Both the position numbers and the translations under genes were made by a program. Below the pieces are notes generated by a model that did not search any database, was not told the DNA's origin, and saw only the letters and a list, made by a program, of their open reading frames with translations. A stretch of DNA of 64,000 nt, from contig NZ_CAJULN010000001.1 in NCBI RefSeq assembly GCF_910586915.1, positions 186,001-250,000 on the forward strand, given 5' to 3'. Of this stretch, positions 63,101-64,000 are shown one piece after another. This DNA comes from an uncultured Bacteroides sp. GTDB taxonomy: Bacteria; Bacteroidota; Bacteroidia; Bacteroidales; Bacteroidaceae. Numbering within the stretch: position 1 is the stretch's first letter; the number at the start of each line of letters is the position of its first letter.

Positions 63101-64000
63101 GCCTCATCACACACCACAGAGGTAAGGTGGGGGCTTCGAATGCGACGGGAAAAGGGGCGGTGTTTTATTTTGAGCTGCCGTTGTCTGCGGGCACGTCCGG
63201 ACAGCCGGAAGCGGTTCCGGCGGAAACCGCCACAGGCGGCGTGGAAGTGAATGAGCCGGATAAAATTGATTACGACTTCCTCAAAACCTATTCGGTGATG
63301 GTGGTGGAGGACACTCCCGAGCTGCGTAGCTATCTGAAAGAGACGCTGAGCAATTATTTCACCCGTGTGTATGTTGCCAAAGACGGCAAAGAGGGGTTGG
63401 AGCAGATTAAAGACCGGTTGCCCGATATCATTATCAGTGATGTGATGATGCCCCGGATGAATGGTTTCGAACTTTGCCGGGAAGTGAAGACTAATCTGGA
63501 AATCAGCCATATTCCTTTTATCTTGCTGACCGCCTATCATAATTCGCAGAATATGTGCACCGGCTATAAGACCGGAGCCGACGCCTTCCTGCCGAAACCG
63601 TTCGAAGTAGACGGTCTGCTGGCACTGGTTCACAATCAGTTGAGGCAGCGCGAACAGATACGGGCAAGGTATAAGGACGACAAGTTGCTGATGCAGAAAG
63701 AGATGAGTTTCAGCAATGCCGATGAGACCTTCCTGCTGAGACTGAATGCGCTGATTGCGGATAACATGAGCAATCCGGAGTTGGATGTGGCCTTTATGGC
63801 TACCAATATGTGCATCAGCCGTTCCTTGCTGTTCAATAAGGTGAAGGCCATTACGGGTATGGGGATTGTAGACTATGTGAACAAACAGCGCATCGAGCGG
63901 TCGATTGTATTGCTTACCACTACCACCATGAGCATTACCGAAATCTCCGAGATGGTCGGCTTCTCCTCTTTGCGTTATTTCAGTAAGGTGTTCAAGTCTA
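60124..64000 (+). CDS. hybrid two-component system sensor/regulator, C-terminus cut by window edge
   Basis: 1292 residues are visible from the ATG at 60124 (a second ATG at 60112 is in frame). After a signal peptide come two seven-bladed-type propeller repeats (HRGYLWIGTESGLNCYDR; DGIVWVGTDGGGINRFDP) to about residue 650 and a Y_Y_Y domain (FRFKIEGLDQELASSNS). One membrane helix follows at about 753-780. Then come the kinase with H-box ISHELRTPLTL near 807, the ATPase (DEGMGLN; GGSGIGLSYAKSL), the receiver (MVVEDTPELRSY; phospho-acceptor in IIISDVMMPRMNG near 1104) and the start of an AraC helix-turn-helix (ITEISEMVGFSSLRYFSKVF). The last 20-40 residues lie outside. Such proteins sense a sugar in the periplasm and switch on an adjacent utilisation locus, here to the right of the window. 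Confidence 0.95.
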   Translation, partial: MRKILFEIYLLFVFIGVTTPVQGQSPYYYYKQLGIKEGLSQSKVQCVLNDHRGYLWIGTESGLNCYDRDYLKQYLHRPGDESTLPSNNITFIAEDSLCNLWVATMTGICLYDRGSDSFRTLSDNGKPIYVASHLLVEGGILFGGSGAIYKYVYGTGKLEPLYYTKDPACYNPFWQMIRYDEENILLNSRWHGIYSFHIKSREMKKIESSAGKNYTCIYLDSHRRLWVSVYGNGLYCYQEGRLIKHFTASNSPLTYDVIHDITEKDNQLWVATDGGGINIISLDDFSFASIQQKQDDVHSFPANTIYRLYLDSANNMWAGSIRRGLIGIKNVYACSYQNVPFGNLYGLSNQTINSFFQDSDGIVWVGTDGGGINRFDPASGTFRHYPATRYEKVVSMVEYSPDELLFFSFNKGLFIFHKQTGQVRPFVLVDKKMNEQTCVNGFSVNIQRITENKILFSAQHIFIYDIASRRFDIVATMGKEYERHSPLIIATKGAKTYLSDLKSICEYDASEGTFRTIYRGPYTINDVSMDQDGVFWLASTEGLVRYDPQTGKSELINTSLFRDASSVVADNQYRIWIGTRRHLFVYSSRTCNFTTLEEVDGVLPNEYIFHATLLARNGDVFIGGTTGMTVVNAAVHFDTEADYKVELLDVLLNGLPVPLSEERHETAETIRIPWNFSSLQLKVLLNKGDVFRKNFFRFKIEGLDQELASSNSNSLVINNLPIGEHTITASYYTRDGGWSAKRPVLHIVVTPPWWRTGWFYIGLYILSGVAAYSIAYYFYRKKKAKQEREIMRLKSRMYEEKINFLTNISHELRTPLTLICAPLKRIINRETDRQEVEKLLVPIYKQAYQMKSIIDMVLDVRKLEEGKDMLHILPHRLNEWVRCVGDKFADEYRVKDIRLEYELDERIGQVPFDENKCEFVLSNFLMNALKFSEPGTTTTLITTLSEEKDRVRISVRDEGMGLNMVDTDSLFSSFYQGAHEKGGSGIGLSYAKSLITHHRGKVGASNATGKGAVFYFELPLSAGTSGQPEAVPAETATGGVEVNEPDKIDYDFLKTYSVMVVEDTPELRSYLKETLSNYFTRVYVAKDGKEGLEQIKDRLPDIIISDVMMPRMNGFELCREVKTNLEISHIPFILLTAYHNSQNMCTGYKTGADAFLPKPFEVDGLLALVHNQLRQREQIRARYKDDKLLMQKEMSFSNADETFLLRLNALIADNMSNPELDVAFMATNMCISRSLLFNKVKAITGMGIVDYVNKQRIERSIVLLTTTTMSITEISEMVGFSSLRYFSKVFKS

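Overview
The window looks like chromosomal DNA from a gut Bacteroides, closest in gene content to the B. thetaiotaomicron / B. ovatus / B. xylanisolvens group. Support comes from three SusC-type TonB-dependent transporters (two followed by SusD lipoproteins), many lipoproteins with acidic residues after the lipid-bearing cysteine, a hybrid two-component regulator, and several promoters of the Bacteroides type (a -33 TTTG-like box about 19-22 bases before a -7 TAnnTTTG box). The species call is an inference from family content; no search was run.

Layout. 1-6853: the start of a SusC protein running off the left edge (minus), a secreted alkaline-phosphatase-superfamily phosphodiesterase (minus), a DUF4874/DUF4832 lipoprotein (plus) and a ComF phosphoribosyltransferase (minus). 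7077-22322: a catabolic locus whose first five genes have the order of the B. thetaiotaomicron ribose-utilisation (rus) locus: a large helical protein in the rusR position, two PfkB ribokinases, SusC and SusD. In place of a nucleoside hydrolase and ADP-ribosylglycohydrolase it then carries two paralogous beta-propeller hydrolase-like proteins, a DHDPS/NAL-family aldolase, a lipoprotein form of the YhcH sugar anomerase family and an MFS permease. 22664-27552: housekeeping and singleton genes (ECF sigma factor, VanX-like dipeptidase, THUMP-like methyltransferase, a damaged MscS channel gene, a CaCA antiporter).

27995-43552: a nine-gene plus-strand operon with SusC and SusD, six further lipoproteins (DUF4984-type, DUF5003-type, two leucine-rich-repeat proteins, a subtilisin-like S8 peptidase, a lipocalin-like protein) and a DUF1573 protein. 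It has no recognisable carbohydrate-active enzyme, so it reads as a surface system for a protein or peptide ligand. 43790-59866: core genes: 2-oxoacid:ferredoxin oxidoreductase (korAB), tRNA-Arg(CCT), SecDF, an operon of two rhomboid proteases, an EEP-family hydrolase and an M3 peptidase, HU, argS and topA. 60124-64000: most of a hybrid two-component system protein, cut by the right edge.

The most unusual non-coding content is a family of 22-base-period AT-rich palindromic arrays at three intergenic sites (about 22378, 35131 and 43573). The middle one carries 13-base perfect terminal inverted repeats and lies inside the large surface operon. A different 21-base-period array lies at 5910-6003. 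In the first locus the genes imply surface capture (SusC/D), glycosidic cleavage outside the cytoplasm (propellers), anomer handling (YhcH), uptake across the inner membrane (MFS), and aldol cleavage plus phosphorylation in the cytoplasm.
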